Source: Actinomycetes bacterium
Lineage (GTDB): Bacteria > Actinomycetota > Acidimicrobiia > Acidimicrobiales > Bog-793
DNA length: 5,483 nt
Direction: 5' to 3'
Assembly: GCA_021823365.1 (NCBI GenBank)
Contig: JAKAOD010000241.1
Span: forward strand, 1 to 5,483
The notes under the pieces are model-generated. The model ran no database searches. It saw only the letters and a program-made list of their open reading frames with translations, and was not told where the DNA came from. The position numbers were made by a program, and so were the translations under genes. Positions 1 through 5,483 of the stretch are shown in pieces (positions within the stretch are counted from its first letter, which is position 1; the number at the start of each line of letters is the position of its first letter).

Positions 1-241
1 GGGAGACCACGACCGGAACCGGCCACGCGATCCCCGCCCACACGTGGATCGTCGCGATCAGGACATGGCGGCCGACGATGCGTTCGACGGCGGGGAAGTA
101 GAGCGGAAGTCCGGTAAGGACGAGGACGGCGAAGATCCCGGCGCTCGCCCAGTGCGCGGCACGCTGCACCCGATCGAAGCGAACGAGGCGCATCGGCCGG
201 CCCGGGCTCGTGACGGGCGGGAGCGTCGTCTCCTCAGGCAC
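1..241 (-). CDS. Cytochrome b-type membrane subunit, partial (C-terminus beyond the window)
   Basis: N-terminal 80 residues of a haem b membrane protein of the cytochrome b561 / formate dehydrogenase cytochrome b type, which passes electrons between a periplasmic or extracellular oxidoreductase and membrane quinones. The N-terminal motif RFDRVQRAAHW (residues 21-31) is typical of this family. A first membrane segment lies at about residues 32-50 and a second begins near 58. H30 and H66 are the best candidate haem ligands; H59 is also present. The start is taken as GTG at 241, which overlaps the stop of the molybdoenzyme gene upstream by 8 bases (GTGCCTGA) and suggests translational coupling. 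The codons between this GTG and an internal ATG at 193 have GC at nearly every third position, so they look coding. Neither start has a convincing ribosome binding site, and ATG 193 remains the alternative. Partnership with the molybdoenzyme is inferred from adjacency. The family call is fairly sure, the exact subfamily is not. Confidence 0.8.
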   Translation of the reverse strand, partial: MPEETTLPPVTSPGRPMRLVRFDRVQRAAHWASAGIFAVLVLTGLPLYFPAVERIVGRHVLIATIHVWAGIAWPVPVVVS

Positions 242-968
242 TGCCCGGTGCAAGGGTTGTCGACGTGGACCCGTCGAGCCAGCCGTTGACCGGATACCCG
301 TACTGCTCCCAGTAGCCGGGCTCGACCGCGTCGACCACCCGGATCGCAGAGAGCCACTTGAGCGACTTGTACCCGAACATCGGAGCGACGTACAGGCGCA
401 CCGGTCCGCCGTGCTCGGTGGTGATCGGGCCGCCGAGCATGCGAGTGGCGACGATCACGTCGGAAAGACGTGCCTGCTCGAGGGTGAGGCTCTCCGTGTC
501 CACCCGGTCGTAGGAGTCGAAGGCGAGCGCGACCGAACCGGGCCGGAGCCCGACGGTCTCGAGGATGTGCGAGAGCCGCACTCCTTCCCAGTGCACGTCG
601 GGGACTCGCCAGCCCGTCACGCACTGGAACGTCCTCACCAGCCGGACCTGCGGCATGGCCTCGAGATCGGCGAACGTGAAGGTGGCGGGGCGCTCGACGA
701 GCCCGGACACCGAGAGGCGGTACGCGTGCTGGGAGATCGCCGGGAACGTGTCGCTCACGCTGTAGATCTGGAAGAGGTTCCCGCCGGGGAGGACATCTGC
801 GAGCCCCGGTCCGAGCGCACGGCCGAGGCGGCTCTGGACCGTCGAGCCGAAGACGACGCCTGCGGCGCCGAGCGCGACCATGCCGAGGAACACCCTCCTC
901 CCCACGGCGACGGTCCTTTCTGGAGCCGCTCCCCGGGCCGGGGGTGTCGAGCCTTCCGGCGCGGCCAC
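234..968 (-). CDS. Molybdopterin-dependent oxidoreductase, sulfite oxidase/MsrP-like, Tat-exported
   Basis: A 244-residue Moco enzyme of the sulfite oxidase fold. Residues 23-42 form a twin-arginine-type signal or anchor: GRRVFLGM followed by a hydrophobic stretch, so the folded enzyme is probably exported by Tat. The catalytic domain fills about residues 65-220. C116 in TFQCVTGW is the expected molybdenum-ligating cysteine; WEGVRLSHIL (127-136) and HGGPVRLYVAPMFGYKSLKW (186-205) are family-typical pterin-pocket segments. No C-terminal dimerisation domain as in eukaryotic sulfite oxidase is present, which places it with the short bacterial YedY/MsrP-like proteins. The next gene in the unit encodes a haem b membrane protein, a likely electron partner. 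Substrate cannot be read from the sequence: protein methionine sulfoxide, another S- or N-oxide, or sulfite are possible. The start is GTG at 968, with no Shine-Dalgarno but a -10-like TACACT six bases upstream, suggesting a leaderless mRNA. Confidence 0.9.
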   Translation of the reverse strand: MAAPEGSTPPARGAAPERTVAVGRRVFLGMVALGAAGVVFGSTVQSRLGRALGPGLADVLPGGNLFQIYSVSDTFPAISQHAYRLSVSGLVERPATFTFADLEAMPQVRLVRTFQCVTGWRVPDVHWEGVRLSHILETVGLRPGSVALAFDSYDRVDTESLTLEQARLSDVIVATRMLGGPITTEHGGPVRLYVAPMFGYKSLKWLSAIRVVDAVEPGYWEQYGYPVNGWLDGSTSTTLAPGSA

Positions 969-974
969 GACGCA

Positions 975-980
975 AGTGTA
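975..980 (-). promoter_or_regulatory. Putative -10 box for a leaderless molybdoenzyme transcript
   Basis: On the minus strand TACACT (980 to 975) matches the actinobacterial -10 pattern TAnnnT and ends six bases before the GTG at 968. That is the spacing at which transcription would begin on or next to the start codon. No good -35 hexamer is visible; the expected place is G-rich. The call rests on motif and spacing only. Confidence 0.4.
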
Positions 981-992
981 GGAGCCGGTGCG

Positions 993-1011
993 CCCTCCCC
1001 TCCCTCGGCCC
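993..1011 (-). other. Potential G-quadruplex motif
   Basis: On the minus strand, which is the coding strand of both flanking genes, four G-tracts occur in 19 bases: GGG, GGG, GGGG and GGG, separated by loops of 4, 1 and 1 bases. Short loops of this kind favour a stable intramolecular quadruplex in DNA or RNA. The motif lies 12 bases upstream of the -10-like box, across the place where a -35 element would be expected. Its first G-tract is also the 3' arm of the hairpin at 1007-1027. Confidence 0.45.
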
Positions 1012-1027
1012 GCACCAGCGCGGGTCC
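1007..1027 (-). terminator. Hairpin between transporter and molybdoenzyme genes, possible weak terminator
   Basis: On the minus strand GGACCCGC and GCGGGCC can pair into a 7-bp stem with a single bulged A and the 6-base loop GCTGGT. It starts about 57 bases past the transporter stop codon, where a terminator for that gene would be expected. No U-tract follows; the next bases are G-rich. It is therefore not a canonical intrinsic terminator and may be only a weak or pausing structure. Confidence 0.3.
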
Positions 1028-1084
1028 GGCGGCGTCCACCTCCCTACCCCGCGTCGCGGCGAGCCCTCGTCCAGGCTGGCGTGC

Positions 1085-3271
1085 TCAGTGCGCGAACCTC
1101 ACGGTCGGCAGCAGTCGCGCCAGCCACCTGGGCTGGTGCCACGCCGCATGGTGGGCGAGGCGCAGGAGGGCCGGCAGGAGCACCAGGCGAACCACGATCG
1201 CGTCCAGCGCGACGGCGACGGCGAGGATGACCCCCATCTCCTTCGGCGCGAGCGGGCCGGAGAGGGCGAACGTCAGGAACACCGCGATCATGACTGCTGC
1301 CGCGGACACGACCACCCGCCCCGACGTGCGGACGGAGCCGACCATGGAGTGCTCGGGATCTCGATGCGTCTCGTACCGCTCCTTGGCAGCCGACAGCAGG
1401 AAGAGCGTGTAGTCCATCGCGACGCCGAACACCATGGCTCCGAAGAACAGGGGTGCCCAGGCGTCGACGAACCCTTGCGGCGCGAAGTGGAGCAAGCCCG
1501 AGAGGTCGCCGTTCTGGAAGATGAGCCGGGCCACGCCGAACGCGCCGGCGACCGACAGGCCGGTCACCACCACCCCGGCGAAGGCGACGAGCGGAGCGCC
1601 GAGGGCCACGAGCAGCACGAGGAACCCGAGACCGGCGAGCATGCCGAAGACGAGCGGCGTCCGGCTGGCCAGTGCTTGCTGCAGGTCGTAATTCTCGGCT
1701 GCGGCACCACCGACGAGCGCGCCGTGCGGCAGGTCGCCTCGGAGGCGGCCGATGGTGGCGTCCGTCGACACGGTCGAAGGGCCGCTGGCCGGTACGACCT
1801 GGTCGAGCGACCAGCCGTGGCTCGTCGGCCCGGGCATCACCTCGGCGACACCCCTGGTCTGGCGGGCCGCACGCAACGCCGCTGCCTGGTCCGCGACCGG
1901 TACCACCAGCTGCAGCGTCCCCGGAAACCCTGGCCCGAAGGCGCTCGTCACCTGGTCGTAGCCGACGCGCGCGTTGGCGGACGCCGGGACGATGGTGATG
2001 GAGGGCATCGACGTGCGGAGCCCCAGGACCGGCAACGCGGCGAGGACGAGCACCGCGAGCCCGGCCAGCGCGGCCGGCCAGGGGTGCGCCCACAGGAAGC
2101 GGCCCCAGGCGTGCAGACGCTCTTCGAGCTTGTGCCCTGCGGGCCGGTCCGGCTCTCCACGGCGGAGCCGAACCCGCATGGAGTTGACCCGCGTGCCGAG
2201 CTTGCCCAGGGCGGCCGGAAGAAGGGTGAGCGTGGCGGCCAGGACGGCGACGACCGAGAGCATGATGCCGAGCGCCATCGACCGGAAGGCCGGGCTCGGC
2301 ACGATCAGGATGGACGCCAACGACGCGAGGACGGTCAACGCGGAGAAGGCGACGGCCTTGCCCGCGGTGGCGAGCGTCTCGGCCGCCGCTGCCGCCGCAG
2401 CCGCACGGTCGCCGGGCTGAGCCTTCCGGCGCTCGAGCGCGGCGCGGAACCGCACGACGAGGAACAGGGCGTAGTCGATCCCGAGCGCCAGGGAGAACAT
2501 GAGCGCGAAGTTCAGCGCCCAGATCGACACGGGCGTGAGGTCGTTCACGAGCACGAGCGCCCCCGCCGAGACGAGCAGGCCGGCCATGGTGAGCATCAAC
2601 GGCAGCCCGGCCGCCACCAAACTCCCGAAGGCGACGACGAGAATGGCCAGCGTGACCGGCCACGACAGCATCTCCGAGCGCATCATGGCCGAGTGGTTGG
2701 CCGCGTTGAAGTCGGCCCACAGCGCGCTGTCACCGGTGAGGGTCACCGACACGTCGCGGGTCCCCAGCCGGGCGAGCGGGCCGGCGAGGTGCCCCGCGGC
2801 GGTGACCATCTGGTTCGTGCCTGCCGCCGCGCCGGCAGTGACCACGGCGGTACGCCCGTCGGCCGAGATCGACTGGCCTCGACGTGGCGGCACCACCGTC
2901 GAGACGTCCTTGTTCGCTCGCAACACGGCCTCGGCACGGGTGATCACCGACCGTGCCACGGGGTCGCGGGAGATCGGCCCCGAACGGTCGACGACCACGA
3001 CCTGCAAGGCGCTCGCACCGAGGCCGGCGAAATCCCTCTGGATGACCTGCCGGGCTTGCACCGACTGGCTCGTCGAGTCCTGCCAGCCGGCACCGGCGAG
3101 CGCGGACTCGACCTTCGGGGAGAAGATGCCGAACACCACGAGGACGACCAACCAGCCGAGCAGCACCGGGCGGAGGTGTGACCCCGTCCAGCTCCCGAGG
3201 CGGGAGAAGGCGCCGTGCGGGGCGTCGGTCGCCGGCGCGGAGGTCGCGAGGGTCAGCTGCGAGGTCGTCAT
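1085..3271 (-). CDS. MMPL/RND family transporter
   Basis: A complete 728-residue integral membrane transporter of the MMPL branch of the RND superfamily, proton-driven carriers that usually move lipids, siderophores or hydrophobic compounds across the cytoplasmic membrane. The layout is the classic twofold repeat: TM1 at about 34-51, an external domain to about 200, and a TM cluster at about 203-355 containing GIDYALF with the D266-Y267 pair. A second half follows with TM at about 397-416, an external domain to 537, and a TM cluster at 540-705 containing AMDYTLF with D620-Y621. Both Asp-Tyr pairs expected for proton relay are present, so the protein looks functional. A run of eight alanines lies at 290-297. 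It lacks the long C-terminal tail of many mycobacterial MmpL proteins. The ATG at 3271 has a purine-rich AGAAGAGAG just upstream. A palindromic operator-like site and a tandem repeat lie in its leader and promoter region. The substrate is not predictable from sequence alone. Confidence 0.93.
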   Translation of the reverse strand: MTTSQLTLATSAPATDAPHGAFSRLGSWTGSHLRPVLLGWLVVLVVFGIFSPKVESALAGAGWQDSTSQSVQARQVIQRDFAGLGASALQVVVVDRSGPISRDPVARSVITRAEAVLRANKDVSTVVPPRRGQSISADGRTAVVTAGAAAGTNQMVTAAGHLAGPLARLGTRDVSVTLTGDSALWADFNAANHSAMMRSEMLSWPVTLAILVVAFGSLVAAGLPLMLTMAGLLVSAGALVLVNDLTPVSIWALNFALMFSLALGIDYALFLVVRFRAALERRKAQPGDRAAAAAAAAETLATAGKAVAFSALTVLASLASILIVPSPAFRSMALGIMLSVVAVLAATLTLLPAALGKLGTRVNSMRVRLRRGEPDRPAGHKLEERLHAWGRFLWAHPWPAALAGLAVLVLAALPVLGLRTSMPSITIVPASANARVGYDQVTSAFGPGFPGTLQLVVPVADQAAALRAARQTRGVAEVMPGPTSHGWSLDQVVPASGPSTVSTDATIGRLRGDLPHGALVGGAAAENYDLQQALASRTPLVFGMLAGLGFLVLLVALGAPLVAFAGVVVTGLSVAGAFGVARLIFQNGDLSGLLHFAPQGFVDAWAPLFFGAMVFGVAMDYTLFLLSAAKERYETHRDPEHSMVGSVRTSGRVVVSAAAVMIAVFLTFALSGPLAPKEMGVILAVAVALDAIVVRLVLLPALLRLAHHAAWHQPRWLARLLPTVRFAH

Positions 3272-3299
3272 GGTCTCTCTTCTGTTGGTCGTCGCTCGT

Positions 3300-3354
3300 C
3301 GGAGGTGGCCGGATCGGAGGTGGCCGGATCGGAGGTGGTTGGATCGGAGGTGGT
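3300..3354. repeat. 15-bp tandem repeat, three full copies and one partial
   Basis: On the plus strand CGGAGGTGGCCGGAT occurs at 3300-3314 and again identically at 3315-3329. A third copy with CC changed to TT is at 3330-3344, and the first 10 bases of a fourth are at 3345-3354. If the predicted transporter promoter is right, transcription starts near 3354, so the array makes up most of the 5' leader. In that RNA each unit carries CCACCTCC, which resembles the anti-Shine-Dalgarno end of 16S rRNA. Confidence 0.9.
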
Positions 3355-3360
3355 CCCGCC

Positions 3361-3366
3361 ACTATA
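3361..3366 (-). promoter_or_regulatory. Putative -10 box of the transporter promoter
   Basis: On the minus strand TATAGT (3366 to 3361) differs from the consensus TATAAT at one base. The start of transcription would be near 3354, giving a leader of about 83 bases before the ATG at 3271. A -35 is poor: TGGAGG at 3390-3385 with an 18-base spacer is the best candidate. The 16-bp palindrome fills most of the spacer and overlaps the -10 by three bases, as expected for a repressor site. Confidence 0.5.
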
Positions 3367-3379
3367 CCCCATGGGGTAT
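3364..3379. promoter_or_regulatory. Perfect 16-bp palindrome, CsoR/CstR-like operator
   Basis: ATACCCC-AT-GGGGTAT written outward from its centre is a perfect inverted repeat with no mismatches. Known operators of the CsoR family (copper sensor CsoR, persulfide sensor CstR) are GC-core palindromes with ATACCC/GGGTAT arms, so the resemblance is close. The site overlaps the -10 box of the transporter gene, where binding would block RNA polymerase. Which effector applies cannot be decided here, since the regulator gene is not in the window. A palindrome for another repressor family cannot be excluded. Confidence 0.55.
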
Positions 3380-3514
3380 CTGGCCCTCCACCGCCTGCCG
3401 GCAAACCGTCGCAGACGTGCCGGCGGCCTGCTCGCTCTGGCGCTGCACTCAGGTGAGCAGGGGGTGCACGCGCACTGGGGTCGTTCGGCCCTGGCGCTGC
3501 CACCAAGGCCTCTC

Positions 3515-3520
3515 TACCGT
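3515..3520 (+). promoter_or_regulatory. Putative -10 box for a leaderless oxidoreductase transcript
   Basis: TACCGT fits TAnnnT and ends six bases before the GTG at 3527, the same spacing as the -10-like box ahead of the molybdoenzyme gene. No convincing -35 is seen. It supports GTG 3527 as the start over ATG 3542, but the motif is short and could occur by chance. Confidence 0.35.
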
Positions 3521-3526
3521 CCTCGT

Positions 3527-5483
3527 GTGTCCAGCAGCGACATGACCGGGCACGAGCGCACGACGCCCGGGTCGGCCCACGCGACCAGGGAGCACGCGAC
3601 CACCGAGGAGGTCCTCGTCTCGGGCGTGCAGGCGCTGGCGCGTCTTCCGATGGACCAGCGACGCGCGGACGCGGCCGCCGGGTTGCGCACCGGCGGGCTG
3701 GTCACCGGCTACCCAGGCTCGCCGCTCGGCGGCTACGACATCGAGCTCGGGCGCCACACGCGCCTGCTCGCGGAGCTGGGCATCGTCCACCAGCCCGCGC
3801 TCAACGAGGAGCTCGCGGCCACGGCGGTCGCGGGCAGCCAGCTCGCCTCCCTGCAGCCCGGGCGTCACGTGGACGGGGTCTGCGCCCTGTGGTACGGCAA
3901 GGCTCCGGGCCTCGACCGGGCCGGTGACGCCGTGCGTCACGGCAACCTCATGGGAGCCGCGCGACGTGGCGGGGTCCTGGTATGCGTCGGGGACGACCCT
4001 CAGGCCAAGTCCTCGAGCGTCCCTTCGACCTCGGAGCCGACGCTCTACGGGCTCGGCCTTCCCTTCCTCGCCCCTGCCGACCCCCAGGATCTCCTCGACC
4101 TCGGCCTCCACGGGTACGCCCTGTCGCGCGCGTCGGGCCTGTGGGTGGGCGTGCGGATCCCCGCGTCGGTGGCCGACGCGCTGCAGACCGTGCAGGTGGG
4201 GAACGGGCGCGTGTCGCCAGAGATGCCCGAGGTGCTCGTCGACGGGCGCCCGTTCGTCCATCGCCCCACCGCGCAGCTCCTCGGCGCCACCCTGATCGAC
4301 CTCGAACGGTCGCTCTACGGCCCGCGCCTCGAGACCGCGCGCCGCTACGCCGCCGAGAACCATCTGGACCGCATCACCTGCCAGGGCCCCGACGACGTCC
4401 TCGGCGTCGCCGCGTCGGGACCGGCCTACCTGGCGGTCCGCCACGCGCTCTCACGCCTGGGCCTGGGGGACGAGCGCGCGCTCGCCGCCGCGGGCGTGCG
4501 CCTCCTCAAGATCGCCGTGCCCTACCCGCTCGGCGCCGGCACGGTCCGCCGCTTCGCCACGGGTCTGCGCGAGATCGTGGTGGTCGAGGACAAGCGGGGC
4601 TTTCTCGAGCTGCTCGTGAAAGAGGCGCTGTACGGCACGACCGGCGCACCAGCGGTCGTCGGCAAGCTCGACGAGCTCGGCCGCGAGCTCGTCGCGAGCA
4701 CCGGCGAGGTCGATCCGGACGCGCTCGCCGAGGTGCTGGCGGTCCGGCTCCTCCGCCACCGCGACCTTCCGGCGATCCGGCACGCGGCCGACGCCGCCGC
4801 GCTCGAGCGGCGGGCTGCAGACCCGCCGCTCTCCCTCGTGCGCGGCGCCTACTTCTGCGCGGGCTGCCCGCACAACACCGGGGTGAAAGTGCCGCCGGAC
4901 GCCATGGTCGGCTCGGGCAGCGGATGTCACGGCCTCGCCATCCAGATGGACCCGCGGCAGGCGGGCGACGTCGTCGGCCGGTTCCAGATGGGCGGAGAAG
5001 GGGCCATGTGGAACGGCATGGCCCCGTTCGTCTCGGTGGACCACTTCTTCCAGAACCTCGGCGACGGCACCTTCGCGCACTCGGGCTCGCAGGCGATCCG
5101 TGCGTCCGTGTCGTCGGGCGTGGACATCACCTACAAGCTCCTCGTGAATTCGGCCGTGGCCATGACCGGCGGGCAGCCGATCCCAGGTGGTCGGTCGCTC
5201 GCGGACCTCTGCCGCCTCCTCCTCGCCGAGGGCGTGAAGCACATCATCGTGACCACCGACGACCCGAAGCGCCCCGCGTACGCCGGTCTGCCGAAGGGCA
5301 TCGAGGTGTGGGACCGCACGAGGATCCTCTCCGCCCAGACGGCGCTCGCCCGGACCCCGGGCGTCACCGTGCTCATCCACGACCAGGAGTGCGCCGTCGA
5401 ACGGCGCCGGCGCGAACGGCGTACCGGCGCGGCGCGCACTCGCCGCGTCTTCATCAACCCGCTCGCCTGCGACGGCTGCGGCG
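3527..5483 (+). CDS. Indolepyruvate:ferredoxin oxidoreductase-family protein, partial (N-terminal 652 residues)
   Basis: The first 652 residues of a large fused 2-oxoacid:ferredoxin oxidoreductase, which oxidatively decarboxylates an aryl-pyruvate or other 2-oxoacid to an acyl-CoA using TPP and Fe-S clusters in the cytoplasm. In order: a pyrimidine-binding domain with GYPGSPLGGYD (61-71) and YGKAPGLDRAGDAVRHGN (123-140); a linking domain to about 430; and a TPP domain with FCAGCPHNTG (443-452), GSGSGCHG (462-469), MGGEG (488-492), GDGTFAHSG (512-520) and NSAVAMTGGQ (541-550). The GDG...N spacing fits the TPP/Mg site. The window ends within NPLACDGCG, the start of the cysteine-rich motif. Fused members run to roughly 1,150 residues, so over 40% including the gamma domain lies outside. 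GTG 3527 is chosen because GC-rich third positions begin there and a -10-like box precedes it; ATG 3542 is the alternative. Neither has a Shine-Dalgarno. Substrate within the family is uncertain. Confidence 0.93.
   Translation, partial: MSSSDMTGHERTTPGSAHATREHATTEEVLVSGVQALARLPMDQRRADAAAGLRTGGLVTGYPGSPLGGYDIELGRHTRLLAELGIVHQPALNEELAATAVAGSQLASLQPGRHVDGVCALWYGKAPGLDRAGDAVRHGNLMGAARRGGVLVCVGDDPQAKSSSVPSTSEPTLYGLGLPFLAPADPQDLLDLGLHGYALSRASGLWVGVRIPASVADALQTVQVGNGRVSPEMPEVLVDGRPFVHRPTAQLLGATLIDLERSLYGPRLETARRYAAENHLDRITCQGPDDVLGVAASGPAYLAVRHALSRLGLGDERALAAAGVRLLKIAVPYPLGAGTVRRFATGLREIVVVEDKRGFLELLVKEALYGTTGAPAVVGKLDELGRELVASTGEVDPDALAEVLAVRLLRHRDLPAIRHAADAAALERRAADPPLSLVRGAYFCAGCPHNTGVKVPPDAMVGSGSGCHGLAIQMDPRQAGDVVGRFQMGGEGAMWNGMAPFVSVDHFFQNLGDGTFAHSGSQAIRASVSSGVDITYKLLVNSAVAMTGGQPIPGGRSLADLCRLLLAEGVKHIIVTTDDPKRPAYAGLPKGIEVWDRTRILSAQTALARTPGVTVLIHDQECAVERRRRERRTGAARTRRVFINPLACDGCG

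Noticed and set aside
210..1412. Plus-strand open frame of 400 codons opposite the molybdoenzyme gene
   Set aside because: No domain signature, and it crosses the intergenic region and two opposite-strand genes.
1044..2720. Minus-strand open frame of 558 codons overlapping the transporter in another frame
   Set aside because: Low-complexity Arg/Ala/Gly/Pro translation within the transporter gene; a frame shadow.
944..3181. Plus-strand open frame of 745 codons opposite the transporter gene
   Set aside because: The translation is Arg/Gly/Glu/His-rich with no recognisable domain, and the opposite strand encodes a clear full-length MMPL transporter. Long antisense open frames are expected at this GC content.
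3300..3354. CRISPR-like array
   Set aside because: The units are contiguous 15-mers without unique spacers, so it is a simple tandem repeat.
3437..3500. Direct repeat CTGGCGCTGC at 3437-3446 and 3491-3500
   Set aside because: Only 10 bases in GC-rich DNA, with flanks that differ; consistent with chance.
2499..3545. Plus-strand open frame of 348 codons running through the divergent intergenic region
   Set aside because: It is antisense to the transporter and its apparent WPDRRW repeats are just the 15-bp DNA repeat read in frame (15 is a multiple of 3).
3449..5380. Two long minus-strand open frames opposite the oxidoreductase gene
   Set aside because: The plus strand encodes all expected TPP-enzyme motifs; the minus-strand translations are compositionally biased shadows.

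Overview
The window is about 70% GC with strongly GC-biased third codon positions, GTG starts and apparently leaderless genes. This fits a high-GC actinobacterium (Actinomycetota); I cannot name a genus. It holds four protein-coding genes, two of them cut by the window ends. I see no RNA gene, mobile element or CRISPR array.

Left part, minus strand (1-968): a two-gene redox unit. A 244-residue molybdopterin oxidoreductase of the sulfite oxidase/MsrP type, with a Tat-type N-terminus, is followed by the start of a b-type cytochrome membrane protein. Their ends overlap by 8 bases. The likely arrangement is a catalytic subunit outside the membrane linked to a haem b membrane anchor for electron exchange with the quinone pool.

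Middle, minus strand (1085-3271): a complete MMPL/RND-type membrane transporter of 728 residues. The 116-base gap between it and the molybdoenzyme gene carries a hairpin, a four-tract G-quadruplex motif that shares bases with the hairpin, and a -10-like box placed for a leaderless start.

Divergent intergenic region (3272-3526): contains four copies (three full, one partial) of a 15-base tandem repeat that would lie in the 5' leader of the transporter mRNA. Next to it is a perfect 16-base palindrome with ATACCCC/GGGGTAT arms, resembling operators of the CsoR/CstR family of copper or sulfane-sulfur sensors. It lies in the spacer just upstream of, and overlaps, a good -10 box for the transporter.

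Right part, plus strand (3527 to the window end): the first 652 residues of a large fused indolepyruvate:ferredoxin oxidoreductase-type 2-oxoacid oxidoreductase, cut just as its ferredoxin-like cysteine motif begins.

The three units probably work independently. The most useful lead is regulatory: the transporter looks controlled by a CsoR-family repressor whose gene is not in the window.
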